From assembly GCF_900114915.1 (NCBI RefSeq), contig NZ_FOUS01000003.1, forward strand, positions 62,001-126,000: a DNA stretch of 64,000 bases, read 5' to 3'. Shown here piece after piece: positions 35,576 through 43,947 of this stretch. Within the stretch, counting starts at the first letter, position 1. Each line of letters starts with the position of its first letter. The notes under the pieces were generated by a model. That model searched no databases. It worked only from the letters and a program-made list of their open reading frames with translations, and had not been told where the DNA came from. This DNA is from Bradyrhizobium sp. Rc3b (lineage in GTDB: Bacteria > Pseudomonadota > Alphaproteobacteria > Rhizobiales > Xanthobacteraceae). Position numbers and translations under genes: made by a program.

Positions 35576-36223
35576 TCACCAAACGTAAGGGATCACTCTC
35601 CAGCGCGATGCTTCGTAACCAGAATATTCCGGGCAGTTGCGACGTAGCAGGTCCTCTTCGTAATAAATCCGGCAAACCTGAACGCCGATATGCAAGACGA
35701 GCAGGACCGCTGTCAGCGGCGTCGGGCTTCTCAGCACCACACCCAACACGGCGATTTCTTCCGCAAGGTAGAGCGGGTGCTTGATCCATCGATACGGACC
35801 CGTTTGCACCACGTTGCGCGCCTGTGGCACCAGACTGAACGACCTGCCAAGATGTCGGATGGTGACCAACATCATGATCATGCCGATCAACACGCACACG
35901 GTGGACGCCAGGTTTGGCAACGCCTTGTCGGTTTCGCCGAAGAAGGCGATCGTCCAGGGCATATAGGTGCCGACGAACGCCGCTATCCTTGGGAGACGGC
36001 CGTTCGCTTGCGCCTTCGCCGGCGGCCGCGTGATGACCAAAAGCGCCAGGAGCACGTAAAAGACAGCGAGGCAAACACTCGACAGGAGCGACGGCCAAGG
36101 ATCATGAGCCGATGATCCGATCTTGATCGCCACGCCAAGCGCCAGCAACATGAACCACATGCCGCCGAACAGCTGCATTGTCCGGTCGTAAGAGGACGTT
36201 TTCGGAAGGGCGATCGTGCTCAT
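35576..36223 (-). CDS. Isoprenylcysteine carboxyl methyltransferase-like membrane protein
   Basis: This 215-residue membrane protein has five or six hydrophobic segments and the ICMT/phospholipid methyltransferase C-terminal signature: VQTGPYRWIKHPLYLAEEIA, then EEDLLRRNCPEYSGYEASRW and RVIPYVW. Enzymes of this fold transfer a methyl group from S-adenosylmethionine to a carboxylate, an amine or a lipid head group. The gene starts 2 bases after the stop of tadC and lies before a TadE gene, so it is an integral member of the pilus operon. What it would methylate there is unknown; a pilin or a lipid are guesses. Confidence 0.8.
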   Translation of the reverse strand: MSTIALPKTSSYDRTMQLFGGMWFMLLALGVAIKIGSSAHDPWPSLLSSVCLAVFYVLLALLVITRPPAKAQANGRLPRIAAFVGTYMPWTIAFFGETDKALPNLASTVCVLIGMIMMLVTIRHLGRSFSLVPQARNVVQTGPYRWIKHPLYLAEEIAVLGVVLRSPTPLTAVLLVLHIGVQVCRIYYEEDLLRRNCPEYSGYEASRWRVIPYVW

Positions 36224-36225
36224 GG

Positions 36226-37134
36226 CTACTTGCCGAAGCTGGCGAACGAACGCACGAGGTGCAGAATGGGACTTCCACCCAAAATGACGAACATGGCTGG
36301 AAGCAGGAACAACACCATCGGAATGGTCAGCTTGGCGCCCAACTTGTGTGCTCTTTCTTCAAGCTTGGTAATACGTTCGCGCCGGAGGTCGACGGCGATA
36401 CTCCGCAGAGCCTGCCCCACCGGCGTTCCGTATTGCAGGCTTTGGCCGACCATGATTCCGAATCGGCGAAGCCCATCCGATGTAGATCCCAGTTTCTCGA
36501 ATGCGTCGCTGCGGCTTGGCAGGATCCGGAGATCATCAAGAAGGCCGCTCATGACCCGGGCTATAGCGGGATTGGTCTCTTGCATTTCTTGCGCGACGCG
36601 TGCCAGCCCGCTTTCCAGGCCCATTCCCGCTTCGCTGCACACAACCAGCAAATCGATCATGTCCGGCGTGCCCAGTCGAATGGCGGCATCAAACCGCCGC
36701 TTCAGTACCGCCAGTATCAATCGCGGCGCTAGAATCCCGATCGCCAAGCCGATAAGGGTGAAGACCATCACATCCAGCAGTGCCTTCCCGAAAAGCTGAG
36801 CGACACACCCGGCGATGATCGGGGATAGCGCCATGCTGACGGCTTTGACACCGATCCAGGTCGGCAAGGCTCGATGATGATTGAAACCTGACGATTGAAG
36901 GATGGTTCGTAGCTGATCCAGATTTTCCTCAGCGTAGAAGCGACGATACCGCATGCCGAGTGACGAAAACCAACCGGTCAAATCCTGGAAGGGTGCAGAC
37001 CGGCCGGCAACGCCCATCACGGCGTTTGATACCCGGGCGTCCAATGTACGAATGTGTATTTCGCGGATAATCAACATGCAGGACGCGGTTGCAGCCACGA
37101 CTGCGAGGGCCACCAGACTGAGACCAGAGGTCAT
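36226..37134 (-). CDS. tadC: Tad inner-membrane platform protein TadC
   Basis: This 302-residue protein has a type II secretion F-domain. An N-terminal helix, a cytoplasmic helical domain with GTPDMIDLLVVCSEAGMGLE and ESGLARVAQEMQETNPAIAR, and C-terminal helices (IPMVLFLLPAMFVILGGSPI) are visible. It forms the membrane platform for pilin assembly together with TadB and is driven by the CpaF ATPase. Its ATG overlaps the stop of tadB by 4 bases. Confidence 0.93.
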   Translation of the reverse strand: MTSGLSLVALAVVAATASCMLIIREIHIRTLDARVSNAVMGVAGRSAPFQDLTGWFSSLGMRYRRFYAEENLDQLRTILQSSGFNHHRALPTWIGVKAVSMALSPIIAGCVAQLFGKALLDVMVFTLIGLAIGILAPRLILAVLKRRFDAAIRLGTPDMIDLLVVCSEAGMGLESGLARVAQEMQETNPAIARVMSGLLDDLRILPSRSDAFEKLGSTSDGLRRFGIMVGQSLQYGTPVGQALRSIAVDLRRERITKLEERAHKLGAKLTIPMVLFLLPAMFVILGGSPILHLVRSFASFGK

Positions 37135-38063
37135 AGTTCTGTTTCCCTTCTGACCATCCAGCCTATCACCAGGGCTCCGACAAGCACCGAAAGGACTGCG
37201 TAAGCCAGCAGCTTGTTTCCAACCGGATCGGTGAACAACAGATCAACCGTTTGCGGATTGGCTGCGTACAGGACCCCACCTGCAATCAAGGGGGAGACTG
37301 TCAGCGCTCGTGAGGAAAAGATCACCTCTCCTGCCAGCGCCTTGGCGCGAGCGGCCAGCGCAACACGTTGCCTGACAGTGTCTCCCAGGTTCTGCAAGGT
37401 CTCGGCCAGGCTGCCACCGGACTTCAACTGCACGGCAAGTGTCACCGCAAAGATCGCATACTCCGCCACCTGCGTTCGCCGATAGACAGCTTGGATAGCT
37501 TCCTCGGGGGGTCTTCCCAAATTCACTTCGCTGCATACGATGGCAAACTGCCCGGCCGTTGGCTGCGGCATATCGCGCGCGAGGGCACGAAATGCCTCGT
37601 GCACAGGCAGACCCGAACGCACGGTACTTGTCACCAACTGGATCGCATCAGGCAGCTGTCGAAAAAGCTGAAGAGCGAAGCGACGCTGCTGCCATCCGAA
37701 CAGGCCTCGTATCACAATGAGGGCCGCGATTGCGGCTACAATGGACACGTAGACAATGGAATATCCCAGCTGGCTGTTCGCATAAGGGATCGCTGCTGCT
37801 CCGAATGCACCGGCAAGCAGCACATAGGCCGGATGCAACGTGTAAGGTATATCGGGATTGTAGTTGGACAACCGATTGAGAAACTGATCCTGGGACCCGC
37901 TCTCCAAGCGGCGAATGGATGGCAGGTTAGCCGGATGCGACGTTGGCAGAGCAACCGCCAACCGGCGATTGATGCGTCTTTCCCGAGCGTCGAGCCACAA
38001 CGAAACGGCCGCTGCGCACATCGCGAGCGCCAGAACAGTGACGATCACGGACTCCAGCGTCAT
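37131..38063 (-). CDS. tadB: Tad inner-membrane platform protein TadB
   Basis: This 310-residue F-domain protein has paired N-terminal helices. The T2SSF region contains LFRQLPDAIQLVTSTVRSGL, PVHEAFRALARDMPQPTAGQ, VNLGRPPEEAIQAVYRRT and FAVTLAVQLKSGGSLAETLQ. Two C-terminal helices close the protein. It pairs with TadC. The ATG at 38063 overlaps the cpaF stop and is preceded by GAGGCAAAT. A start eight codons upstream is possible but lies inside cpaF. Confidence 0.93.
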   Translation of the reverse strand: MTLESVIVTVLALAMCAAAVSLWLDARERRINRRLAVALPTSHPANLPSIRRLESGSQDQFLNRLSNYNPDIPYTLHPAYVLLAGAFGAAAIPYANSQLGYSIVYVSIVAAIAALIVIRGLFGWQQRRFALQLFRQLPDAIQLVTSTVRSGLPVHEAFRALARDMPQPTAGQFAIVCSEVNLGRPPEEAIQAVYRRTQVAEYAIFAVTLAVQLKSGGSLAETLQNLGDTVRQRVALAARAKALAGEVIFSSRALTVSPLIAGGVLYAANPQTVDLLFTDPVGNKLLAYAVLSVLVGALVIGWMVRRETEL

Positions 38064-39484
38064 ATTTGCCTCATGGCCTCGGCCCAAGCACCATCTAGCC
38101 CGAAATAGACGAGACGGCTCTTGAACTTCGGAGTTGCAAGGTTGGACTTATAGCTGCCCGATATCCGCCCGTTCACATCCTCCTCCTGATACTCGAAGGC
38201 TGCGATGTCATTGGTGGTGATCACCTCCCCTTCAAGGCCGATCACCTCGCTGATCTGAACGATGCGGCGCTGTCCGTCCCGCATGCGTTCGACCTGCACA
38301 ATGAGATCCAGCGCAGCGACGATCTGACTTCGAATGGCGCGCGACGGAAGATTGACCTGTCCCATCTGCACCATGTTTTCGATGCGGGTCAGGGCATCCC
38401 GGGTACTATTCGCGTGTACCGTGGAGATCGAACCATCATGGCCGGTGTTCATCGCCTGCAGCATGTCGAATGCTTCGGCACTGCGCACCTCGCCAACGAC
38501 GATCCGGTCGGGACGCATGCGCAGGGCATTCACCAGCAGATCGCGTTGTGTCACCTGACCCGTGCCCTCGAGGCTGGGAGGCCGGGTCTCCAGGCTGATC
38601 ACGTGCGGCTGCTGAAGCTGCAACTCCGCCGCGTCCTCGATCGTGACAATACGTTCGGTGAGATCGATGAACTGACTCATCGCGTTCAGGAGCGTCGTCT
38701 TACCGGATCCGGTACCGCCGGATACCAGAACATTGAGCCGCGAGCGGGCGGCGATCTCCAGCAATTGACCGATGGCCGCGGTCATCGAGCCGTTCTCAAT
38801 CAATCCGGCGATGTCCAACCGGCGGCTTGGAAATTTTCGGATGGAAATGCACGGACTATGGATCGCCAGCGGCGGGAGGATGATGTTGACCCGGCTGCCG
38901 TCCAGCAGGCGACAATCCACCATCGGACTGGATTCGTCGACGCGCCGACCAACCTGCGCGGCAATCTTCTGAGCGACGGAGGCGATGTGGTCATTGTCGC
39001 GGAAGCGCACCGCGACTCGTTCCAGCCTGCCGCTTCGCTCCACGTAGATATTGCTTGGACCGTTCACCATGATATCGCTGATCGATTGGTCCAGCAGTAG
39101 CGGACGGAGCGGCCCGTAACCTGTCATGTCGTCGGCAATTTCGTCCGCGAGCTGCAGCTGCTCGCGGCCCGACAGCTCCAGCCGTTCCTGGTTGGCAATG
39201 TGATGGATGATCTCTTCAATCTGCCGCCGGAGAACTTCCCGCGAGACGGTTGCGGCCACCGATGGCTCGATCTGCTCAATCACCCGCTCACGCAGCGAAG
39301 GCGGGATGACGGGTTGGTGGATCGCTGGTTCGTCGCGCCTTGGCGCAGGTGACGGCACGCTCGGTGCGGATGCAGCCGCGCTGGGCGACGGCAAAGGCAA
39401 GCCTATCGCAGATGCAGGGAGACCTGCCGCCAATGCAGATACGTGAGCTGGTGCGTCGTCTTCGCGCCTACCAAACTTCTTCAT
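38060..39484 (-). CDS. cpaF: Tad pilus motor ATPase CpaF/TadA
   Basis: This 474-residue secretion ATPase powers Flp pilin assembly. A disordered Ala/Pro/Ser-rich N-terminus (about 15-55) is followed by the CpaF domain with GYGPLRPLLLDQSISDIMVN, Walker A GGTGSGKTTLLNAM, the Asp box (IVTIEDAAELQL), Walker B RPDRIVVGEVRSAEAFDML and the His box GSISTVHANSTRDAL. The ATG at 39484 overlaps the cpaE stop; a GTG at 39514 could extend it by 10 codons. Confidence 0.95.
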   Translation of the reverse strand: MKKFGRREDDAPAHVSALAAGLPASAIGLPLPSPSAAASAPSVPSPAPRRDEPAIHQPVIPPSLRERVIEQIEPSVAATVSREVLRRQIEEIIHHIANQERLELSGREQLQLADEIADDMTGYGPLRPLLLDQSISDIMVNGPSNIYVERSGRLERVAVRFRDNDHIASVAQKIAAQVGRRVDESSPMVDCRLLDGSRVNIILPPLAIHSPCISIRKFPSRRLDIAGLIENGSMTAAIGQLLEIAARSRLNVLVSGGTGSGKTTLLNAMSQFIDLTERIVTIEDAAELQLQQPHVISLETRPPSLEGTGQVTQRDLLVNALRMRPDRIVVGEVRSAEAFDMLQAMNTGHDGSISTVHANSTRDALTRIENMVQMGQVNLPSRAIRSQIVAALDLIVQVERMRDGQRRIVQISEVIGLEGEVITTNDIAAFEYQEEDVNGRISGSYKSNLATPKFKSRLVYFGLDGAWAEAMRQI

Positions 39485-40689
39485 CGCAGATGTGCTGTGA
39501 GCACCCTCCTCCACCAGCTAACCCGCTCGGCAGCGACACCGCTGATCTCCCGCACGATCGGTGCCAGGTGACGCCGCAATTTTCTGACGTGTTTCAGAGC
39601 TGGAATTCCGAGATTGAGCGCCTCGGTCATGCCCTTGCCGAGATCGGGAACGACGATATCGGGCTCTGCACCCAAGGCCTTGACAACCGCCGCCCTCGGA
39701 AGGCCCCCGGGACGACCGGCCCGGTTGAGCAAGGTAAAGACCCGGTCCTTGCCCGCGATGTTGATCACGGCGGTGCGTAGCGCATGGGCATTGCGAAGTC
39801 CGGTCACCTCGGATTCGAGCAGCACCATCACATGACGGGAAAGCGCAATCACGGGATAAATCGACGGCGGAAACGGGACGGGTACATCGACGACAATGTA
39901 GTTGAACCGTTGACGCAGCAGACCCAGCACGTGTCGTATGCCAGCTTCCGTAATTTCGAGCTGCGCATCGAGGTCCTCGTCGGCCGAGACCAGGCAAACC
40001 CTTTCGTTGACTTCGATTGCCGCGCGCTCGAGGAAGAGTGTGTCCGCCCGCGTCGGATTTTCCAGAGCGATACGCAGCCCCGGCCCGGGACGAACACCCA
40101 GCATCACGGCGGCTTCGCCGCCCTGCAGATGAAGATCAAGCAGGGCCACCTTCGCCTTGGTTGTCTCGGCAAGCTGCAGCGCCAGATTGATCGCGATGCT
40201 CGTGGCGCCGGCGCCGCCCTGCGCCCCGCAGATCGAGACCACGTGCCCGCCACGATCGATCTGGTTGGCTGCGACGTCGCCGAGAAGCTTGGGGCGCAGC
40301 TTGTCCAGCACCAGATCGCGCGTGAGCGGCCGCGGCAGATACTCGGTCAAGCCGAGCTCCAGGAGCTCACGGTAGAAGGTGATCTCCCGGTTGTCGCCAA
40401 TCACGGCTACGCGGACATCGGGCGGACAGACGCCGGCCAGTCTTTCCAGTTCAGTAAAGGGATCATCGATGCCACTGATGTCTACCACCAGCGCGAACAG
40501 ATCCGTGTCGGTTTCGAGCATCCGTATGGCATTGCGGATCGTGCCGCGCCTGATCGATAGATTGGCGCCCTCGAGCCCCTTGCGCAACGCCGCGGCGCTG
40601 AGTTCGTCATTTACGAAGCCGATGATGCGGTTACGCGTAACGATCGACGTCGATTCTTCAGGCGGGGTGGCTATGGCAATGTTCATCAC
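39481..40689 (-). CDS. cpaE: Tad pilus localisation ATPase CpaE/TadZ
   Basis: This 402-residue protein has an N-terminal receiver-like domain (about 20-135) and a MinD/ParA-like domain (about 148-390). The deviant Walker A region GGHVVSICGAQGGAGATSIA lacks the usual signature lysines, as is known for TadZ/CpaE. Further motifs are ALLDLHLQGGEAAVMLGV and YIVVDVPVPFPPSIYPV. TadZ proteins place the Tad machine at the cell pole. The gene overlaps both its neighbours in ATGA arrangements. Confidence 0.92.
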   Translation of the reverse strand: MMNIAIATPPEESTSIVTRNRIIGFVNDELSAAALRKGLEGANLSIRRGTIRNAIRMLETDTDLFALVVDISGIDDPFTELERLAGVCPPDVRVAVIGDNREITFYRELLELGLTEYLPRPLTRDLVLDKLRPKLLGDVAANQIDRGGHVVSICGAQGGAGATSIAINLALQLAETTKAKVALLDLHLQGGEAAVMLGVRPGPGLRIALENPTRADTLFLERAAIEVNERVCLVSADEDLDAQLEITEAGIRHVLGLLRQRFNYIVVDVPVPFPPSIYPVIALSRHVMVLLESEVTGLRNAHALRTAVINIAGKDRVFTLLNRAGRPGGLPRAAVVKALGAEPDIVVPDLGKGMTEALNLGIPALKHVRKLRRHLAPIVREISGVAAERVSWWRRVLTAHLR

Positions 40690-41651
40690 CGTTTCTCCGA
40701 CAACCTGTTATCGTAACCCGCCGCCGTCGCAGTCGGGCGTACAGCTTCCGATGCACCGTCGCAGCTGACGAGAGCGTCTTCCTCTTGCTTCCTGACCGTG
40801 TATTGCTTGACCTCGCCGCCTGAATGAACGACCACTGCCGTTCTCTGTGCGGAAATTGCATACTGGCGGGCAAGTTCAGGCGACACATCACAGCTCGACA
40901 TCGCGCCGGTGTCTGCCTTGTCCCACTGATCGACTGCTGCGCGCACGGCCAAGGAAAGCGTCCCGAGCTGCTTTGCGACAGTGACTTTCTTGACCTGCAC
41001 CTGCGTAAGCTCCAGTGACACGGTCTGGGTTTGCTTACCTGCCATCCCGCTGATGGGTCGCGCGCCCTGCACGATCTCCTGATCAATCGCGATGACTCGA
41101 ACATTACGCAGAACGGTTTCGCTGAGGGCGCGGCGCGCGGTATCGACTTTCTCGAAGACCTGGGTCAACACGACGTCGACGTGATCGCCTGGCCTGATGA
41201 GGCCCGAGACACCGGCCTCCTCGTCAACCTTGATGCTGATGGCACGGCTGTCTGGCGCCAGGACACTGGCGAGGAAACCTCGATCCCGCGGACGCAGGAT
41301 GTCCTGCAACGTAACGGGACTGCCCGCTTCGACGAAGTTGCGGATGAGTGAACCGGGAAGTCCGGCCTTGGACTCGGGGTTTTCAAGGATAGCCCCTTGG
41401 GGAACGCGCTCCGGTGGCACCGAGCGGACGGCGAAATCCTCTTCGCGGGCCAACGTCCCCCTCGGCAATGGTCGTGCCGCGACAAAGTACCCGGCGGTCG
41501 CTGGCGCCGCCGGCGCGAGGGGCGCCGCTGTCACCTGTACTGGGACCGGAGTCTGCGCCTTCGGCAGATTCATGCTATAGGCGATCAATCCGAACGCTGT
41601 GGTTGCAAGCAAAAGCACCACGATGATCGACAGACGCAGCGCGGATGACAT
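40686..41651 (-). CDS. cpaB: Flp pilus assembly protein CpaB/RcpC
   Basis: This 321-residue protein has an N-terminal membrane helix (LSIIVVLLLATTAFGLIAYS) and a SAF domain (about 55-125: GYFVAARPLPRGTLAREEDF, PGSLIRNFVEAGSPVTLQDI). A C-terminal RcpC domain follows (DSRAISIKVDEEAGVSGLIR, PGDHVDVVLTQVFEK). It is thought to link the inner-membrane machine to the secretin and cell wall. Its ATG is one base after the stop of cpaA. Confidence 0.92.
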   Translation of the reverse strand: MSSALRLSIIVVLLLATTAFGLIAYSMNLPKAQTPVPVQVTAAPLAPAAPATAGYFVAARPLPRGTLAREEDFAVRSVPPERVPQGAILENPESKAGLPGSLIRNFVEAGSPVTLQDILRPRDRGFLASVLAPDSRAISIKVDEEAGVSGLIRPGDHVDVVLTQVFEKVDTARRALSETVLRNVRVIAIDQEIVQGARPISGMAGKQTQTVSLELTQVQVKKVTVAKQLGTLSLAVRAAVDQWDKADTGAMSSCDVSPELARQYAISAQRTAVVVHSGGEVKQYTVRKQEEDALVSCDGASEAVRPTATAAGYDNRLSEKR

Positions 41652-41652
41652 T

Positions 41653-42168
41653 TCATGATCCTTTGCTCAAAATGGTCCAGATACCGCCGCAGGCGATAGC
41701 GGCTCCGTAAGGCAGCGGGGCGTGTCGCAAATGGCGCCAACGCTCGATCGCGTAGATCCGGCGCGCAAGCGACGATCCGGCGGGTGCCAACCTGGGATAT
41801 GGCAGGTGACGCATCATCAGATGCACCAAGGCAAGAACGCCGCCGGCCAGCACGGTGACGGTCAGCAACTGCATCACGCCGCTCGGCGGAAGACCAACCG
41901 CCAGGGCAACCAGCAGCTTGACATCGCCGCCACCAATTCCTCCGCGCGCGTATAGGACAAAAAGCAGCAGAAACAGGATCGCGGCTGCGATCAGCGACAC
42001 AGCGACTTGAATCGGGCTGGGCAATTGACCGGCGATCCCGAGGAGCGCCAGCGCAAGACAAAATTCGTTTCGGATCAAGCGGGTCGCAACGTCCATCGTT
42101 GCGACATAGAGCAACAAAAGGATTTCCAGGATCGAGGCTGTGGGAGCAATCCAACTCATGAAATGCAC
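41653..42168 (-). CDS. cpaA: Prepilin peptidase CpaA/TadV
   Basis: This 171-residue aspartic membrane protease of the A24 family cuts the leader of the Flp pilin and the TadE-like proteins. The first catalytic Asp lies in VATMDVATRLIRNEF and the second in ARGGIGGGDVKLLVALAVGL (the GGGD motif). Several membrane helices are visible. It lies 90 bases after the flp gene on the same strand, and a strong stem-loop fills that spacer. Confidence 0.92.
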   Translation of the reverse strand: MHFMSWIAPTASILEILLLLYVATMDVATRLIRNEFCLALALLGIAGQLPSPIQVAVSLIAAAILFLLLFVLYARGGIGGGDVKLLVALAVGLPPSGVMQLLTVTVLAGGVLALVHLMMRHLPYPRLAPAGSSLARRIYAIERWRHLRHAPLPYGAAIACGGIWTILSKGS

Positions 42169-42212
42169 GTTTCAAAAAAGTGGAAGGCAAACTGGCGGGA
42201 GCACTCCTGCGG

Positions 42213-42239
42213 GAGGGGGGCAGCTGGATTGCCCCCCTC
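42213..42239 (-). promoter_or_regulatory. Strong stem-loop between flp pilin gene and cpaA
   Basis: A perfect 10-base stem (GAGGGGGGCA with TGCCCCCCTC) with a 7-base loop lies 19 bases after the flp stop. No T-run follows on the minus strand, so it is more likely to be an mRNA-stabilising or partial-termination hairpin that favours pilin over machinery. Confidence 0.6.
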
Positions 42240-42258
42240 TGGCGCCAAAATGGCTGTA

Positions 42259-42474
42259 TCAGCCAGCGATCGCGGTAGCGAAAGCGGTGGTGATTGCGGT
42301 GATCCCGGTGGTCAGCGCCGCCCCAATCTGCCCGCCGGCTCCACCGCCGAACACGGCACCCACTGCGCCAACGATGCAAACCGCGACGATGATGTACTCG
42401 AATGACACCACGCCGTCCTGGTCCGTCCGCAGACGCTTCAACGCTTCCTTGGTCTCGATGAAATGATGCAACAT
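42259..42474 (-). CDS. flp: Flp family type IVb pilin
   Basis: This 71-residue pilin precursor has a leader ending in Gly 21 and the mature start VVSFEYIIVAVCIVGAVGAV. The Glu and Tyr at mature positions 5 and 6 are the Flp signature (cut by CpaA). The mature protein is a single helix with a Gly/Ala/Thr-rich tail (GGGAGGQIGAALTTGITAIT). It heads the Tad operon. A 10-base inverted repeat lies about 98 bases upstream and is a candidate control site. Confidence 0.93.
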   Translation of the reverse strand: MLHHFIETKEALKRLRTDQDGVVSFEYIIVAVCIVGAVGAVFGGGAGGQIGAALTTGITAITTAFATAIAG

Positions 42475-42571
42475 AGGAAGAATCCCTTCTTTCAAGATGA
42501 ATTTGCAGACACCTCGGCAACTTCCAGCGGCCGCGGATTTATGTCCGGCCCCGCCAGCGATAAAACTATCC

Positions 42572-42601
42572 ATTAAATGTTTATTATCGTCAACATTTAA
42601 T
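42572..42601. promoter_or_regulatory. Inverted repeat upstream of flp
   Basis: ATTAAATGTT and its exact inverse AACATTTAAT are separated by 10 bases. The 30-base site lies in an AT-rich island in otherwise GC-rich DNA, 98 bases upstream of the flp ATG. It could bind a dimeric regulator or an H-NS-like protein. Confidence 0.5.
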
Positions 42602-42843
42602 ATATTAATGACCTTTCTGAGTTAATCGCGCGCGAAACAAGCCACCGTGAGAATCCATAAACCGGCAAAAACGTCGAAATATGAAGATGATGGCAGACTC
42701 CGCAATCGAACCCCGCGGAGGGCGCCGGCCAAGGGTCGGCAAAGATTCACCGGAATAGTACGGGTGACCAAGGGTATAATTTTGTTATTCTGAGCTTCGA
42801 GAATAATGTGACGGCAACAGCTATCGCGCTGCAGCAACCTGTC

Positions 42844-43195
42844 AGTGGCGTCGATGCTGAAGTCGCCGTAGCTGCCGTGCGCATTGCTCTGCGCCACGAC
42901 ATGGGCTTCGCCCGCATCCGGGTCAGTGATGCTGAGCTGCCCGGTGGTATTGAGCGCCGCCGCGGCATTGCCCTCGGTGACGGACTTCGCCTCGGAAGAG
43001 ACCGTGGCCGCATCGTTTGTGTGTGATCGTGACAGTCACCGTCTGGCTATCTGTCGGGCCGTGGCCGCCATTGATCGTCACCGGGAAGCTCTCGGTGATC
43101 GCCTGGTCCGCAGCGAGGTACTGGGCGGCCCCGTTGTTCAGAACGTAAGGCCATTCACCGAGCCGTTGGCGGCATTGTGCGTTAAGAGCGAGGCG
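42844..43195 (-). pseudogene. Remnant of a VCBS-repeat adhesin-like gene, frameshifted
   Basis: Read on the minus strand, three frames in succession give one VCBS repeat: LLTHNAANGSVNG, then YVLNNGAAQYLAADQAITES plus FPVTINGGHGPTDSQTVTVT, then NDAATVSSEAKSVTEGNAAA and SITDPDAGEAHVVAQSNAHG with SYGDFSIDAT. These are consensus parts of VCBS domains in large RTX-type adhesins. At least two frame breaks and the absence of flanking repeats show it is a dead fragment. The intact source gene is not in the window. Confidence 0.8.
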
Positions 43196-43561
43196 CGTCG
43201 CCAGACCGCTGACGCATCCAATGACCGGGTCATGGCTCGGTAGCCGGCGCACGTGCCCTGGGTGCGGCGTGAAGAGCCCTCGGTTGGGATTTCTGACATT
43301 GCGATGCTCGCGCACGAAGCTTCGCATCACCTGGTGCTGCCCCGCGCACGCTTTCTCGTTCGCTTTAACGCGCAAAAGGGCGCGGCAAGGCGCATTCGAA
43401 ATCCATGTGAAGCTTAAACCGAAACCAGTTCCCGCTTGACTCGGGAAGTCGGTCAAATCGACCTGCCATTAAATGATATATTTGATTATCGTATATAATC
43501 ATGATGACTCCATCGCAAAATTGAAAAATATGTTGGGGAAAAGAAAACATGGGAGGTTGGA
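43196..43561. other. Interval without a clear gene, AT-rich at its end
   Basis: This stretch lies between the VCBS remnant and a small plus-strand gene. No frame is convincing. The part from 43467 on is AT-rich and shares the words CATTAAATG and ATTATCGT with the inverted-repeat island upstream of flp. Confidence 0.35.
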
Positions 43562-43699
43562 ATGGAAGCTGCCCGCCGCTTTCGCGCAATGGCGTTGCTT
43601 TGCCGACAGACTGCCGCACTCCAACCTGAGAGAAGCTGGAAACTGCTTGCAGAGGCAGAGTACTGGGAGCATCTGGCGGCTGCGGCTTTAGCTCATTGA
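43562..43699 (+). CDS. Small hypothetical protein (45 residues)
   Basis: The frame gives MEAARRFRAMALLCRQTAAL, then QPERSWKLLAEAEYWEHLA and the end. It has a strong ribosome binding site (GGGAGGTTGGA). It resembles short rhizobial proteins with an ARRFR...CRQ...SWKLLAEAE...WE pattern, as far as I recall. It is likely to be helical and soluble. The function is unknown. Confidence 0.6.
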   Translation: MEAARRFRAMALLCRQTAALQPERSWKLLAEAEYWEHLAAAALAH

Positions 43700-43773
43700 G
43701 CTTCGGTCGAGCGTTCTTTGTGTCTTTCGCTTTTCGTCGACTTCTTACTTCAAGTCATTTTCTGAGGCATGTG

Positions 43774-43947
43774 ATGTCGAGTACGCGTCGATTTTTTTCG
43801 AGTGCTGTTCTGAGCGAACGGCATCAGGCGCTTCTGGCGGAGCTTAGAGAGGTGGAGAAGCTTCGAAGTAAGCTCCGACATGTAGAAGCAAAAACAATCG
43901 GCAGAAGACGGCGTATCAAAGCGAGCGGCAGAGCAAGAGCCGGTTAG
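43774..43947 (+). CDS. Small basic coiled-coil protein (57 residues)
   Basis: The protein reads MSSTRRFFSSAVLSERHQAL, then LAELREVEKLRSKLRHVEAK and a basic tail GRRRRIKASGRARAG. The middle has heptad-like leucines. The start at 43774 is the most plausible of three in-frame Met codons, although the ribosome binding site is weak. No family is recognised. Confidence 0.45.
   Translation: MSSTRRFFSSAVLSERHQALLAELREVEKLRSKLRHVEAKTIGRRRRIKASGRARAG

Noticed and set aside
39481..40689. Missing Walker A lysine in CpaE, considered as a damaged gene
   Set aside because: Atypical Walker A motifs are a known feature of TadZ/CpaE proteins and the rest of the gene is intact.
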